Assembly (NCBI GenBank): GCA_963808455.1
Contig: CAWEHT010000455.1
Location: 1-5,674 of the forward strand
DNA from: CAWEHT01 sp963808455
GTDB taxonomy: Bacteria > Chloroflexota > Anaerolineae > CG2-30-64-16
Length of the DNA: 5,674 nt
Direction: 5' to 3'
This document shows positions 4,577 to 5,674 of the stretch, one piece after another; position 1 is the first letter of the stretch; every line of letters starts with the position of its first letter. The notes beneath the pieces were generated by a model. It was given only the letters and a program-made list of their open reading frames with translations, did not search any database and was not told the origin of the DNA. Position numbers and translations under genes: made by a program.

Positions 4577-5674
4577 GTGGACCCGCTTTGTTACTGGATC
4601 GGATTCAATCGTGTGCGTGGCATCGGTCCGGCACGCCTGCGTGCATTGCTGGATTACTTCGGCAACGTCGAAGAGGCCTGGCAAGCACCAGAGGTCGCGT
4701 TGCGGGAGGCTGGTCTCGATCGCCGGTCGCTCGCCAATCTGTGTGAGCTGCGTCGTACCTGGGATCCAGAACGCGAGCTCGCCAGGCTGAACCAGGCGGG
4801 CATTCAAGTTCTAACCTGGGAAGACCAGCAGTACCCTCAGCGGCTGAAAATGATCAGCGACCCACCGCCGGTACTCTTCGTTAGCGGCACCCTGTGCACG
4901 GCCGACGACTGGGCAGTGGCCATGGTCGGGACACGATCCGCCACAGTGTATGGCAAAGAAGTGTCACGCCAGGTAGCCGGGGACCTGGCCAAGGCCGGCG
5001 TAACCATTGTCAGTGGGTTGGCGCGCGGTATCGATGCCTCAGCGCATAAAGCGGCACTGGACGCCAATGGCCGCACTATTGCCGTGTTGGGCTCGGGGCT
5101 CGACATCATCTATCCATGGGAGCACCAGAGGCTGTCGTCAGAGATCAAAGAACGCGGCGCTCTGATCAGCGAGTATGCGCTCGGCACGAAGCCAGAGGCG
5201 AGCAATTTCCCTCCCCGGAATCGCATCATCAGCGGGTTGAGCCGGGCGGTCGTCGTGGTGGAAGCCGGAGAGCGTAGCGGAGCCCTCATTACGGCTGACT
5301 ACGCTGCCGAGCAAGGACGTGATGTATACGCAGTGCCAGGCAGCATCTTCCATCGCAGCAGCCAGGGCACAAATCACTTGATACGCGAAGGTGCTCGACC
5401 GCTGTTGGGCGCGAACGACATCCTCGAGCAACTGAACATGGCGGCGGCTTTTGAACATGCTGAAGCGCGGCAAATCCTGCCGGCAGACGAAACGGAAGCC
5501 TTGTTGCTGACGCAACTTGGCGAGGAGCCGATCCACGTCGATGACCTGGGACGGGCTGCGAATTTGCCCATCGCTGTGGTATCGAGCACACTGGCACTGA
5601 TGGAATTGAAGGGATTGGTGCGCCAGATCGGTGGGATGTCCTACGTGCGAACGCGCGAGACAGGGCCCGTCTAT
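4577..5674 (+). CDS. dprA: DNA-processing protein DprA (Smf), 3' end beyond window
   Basis: DprA binds incoming single-stranded DNA during transformation, protects it and loads RecA; it is also widespread in bacteria not known to be competent. The frame is open for 366 codons to the right edge, lacking only the extreme C-terminus and stop. A helix-hairpin-helix-like segment lies at 10-30 (GFNRVRGIGPARLRALLDYF). The Rossmann-like core follows: VGTRSATVYG at 117-126, SGLARGIDASAHKAAL at 146-161, VLGSGLDIIYP at 170-180, FPPRNRIISGLS at 211-222, SGALITADYA at 234-243, VYAVPGSI at 250-257, and SQGTNHLIREGA at 262-273. A C-terminal winged helix (DprA_WH) spans about 300-358. The GTG start at 4577 has AAGGAG five bases upstream, and homology supports it. 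It is same-strand with rimM but after a 231-base gap with its own promoter, so it is likely a separate unit. No substitution stands out. Confidence 0.97.
   Translation, partial: MDPLCYWIGFNRVRGIGPARLRALLDYFGNVEEAWQAPEVALREAGLDRRSLANLCELRRTWDPERELARLNQAGIQVLTWEDQQYPQRLKMISDPPPVLFVSGTLCTADDWAVAMVGTRSATVYGKEVSRQVAGDLAKAGVTIVSGLARGIDASAHKAALDANGRTIAVLGSGLDIIYPWEHQRLSSEIKERGALISEYALGTKPEASNFPPRNRIISGLSRAVVVVEAGERSGALITADYAAEQGRDVYAVPGSIFHRSSQGTNHLIREGARPLLGANDILEQLNMAAAFEHAEARQILPADETEALLLTQLGEEPIHVDDLGRAANLPIAVVSSTLALMELKGLVRQIGGMSYVRTRETGPVY

Noticed and set aside
4417..4746. Rightward open frame of 109 codons in the rimM-dprA gap
   Set aside because: It starts upstream of the predicted dprA promoter's start site, has no Shine-Dalgarno, and overlaps dprA in a wrong frame with no recognisable domain.

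Overview
This GC-rich window looks like ordinary chromosomal DNA from a bacterium. The best guess is a member of the Chloroflexota (Anaerolineae-like), or a related lineage known mainly from metagenomes. That rests on the wording of the S16, KH-domain, RimM and class A PBP sequences and on the free-standing CBM48 protein, not on a database match, so it is a moderate-confidence inference. There is no mobile element, CRISPR array, tRNA or rRNA, and no stretch over 300 bases lacks a gene.

Layout. The left part is transcribed leftward: a small CBM48 (glycan-binding) protein at 1669-1370, then, 11 bases on, a class A penicillin-binding protein that starts at 1358 and runs off the left edge. A 98-base divergent intergenic region (1670-1767) holds two good promoters whose footprints overlap. 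The right part is transcribed rightward: ffh (SRP54 GTPase, 1768-3100), rpsP (ribosomal protein S16), khpA (KH-domain RNA-binding protein), rimM (16S rRNA maturation factor), and dprA (DNA-processing/competence protein), which runs off the right edge.

How the genes fit together. ffh-rpsP-khpA-rimM is the widely conserved translation and secretion cluster: co-translational membrane targeting, a small-subunit ribosomal protein, an RNA chaperone-like protein, and a 30S assembly factor. The usual next gene, trmD, is not seen; dprA follows instead, after a 231-base gap with its own promoter. A hairpin between khpA and rimM may terminate or attenuate transcription. The leftward pair joins cell-wall synthesis to a protein with a glycogen-binding-type fold.

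Points to look at. (1) ffh as given is not one open frame: one extra base near 2289-2309 splits it, and removing one base restores a normal 443-residue Ffh. (2) The same gene has DVCGG where the family has DARGG, explicable by two C-to-T changes. (3) The ffh promoter puts transcription start at or next to its ATG, implying a leaderless mRNA. (4) The two divergent promoters cannot be occupied together. (5) The class A PBP carries a lipobox-like motif in its N-terminal hydrophobic segment. I see no clearly novel multi-gene system; most of the window is core housekeeping.
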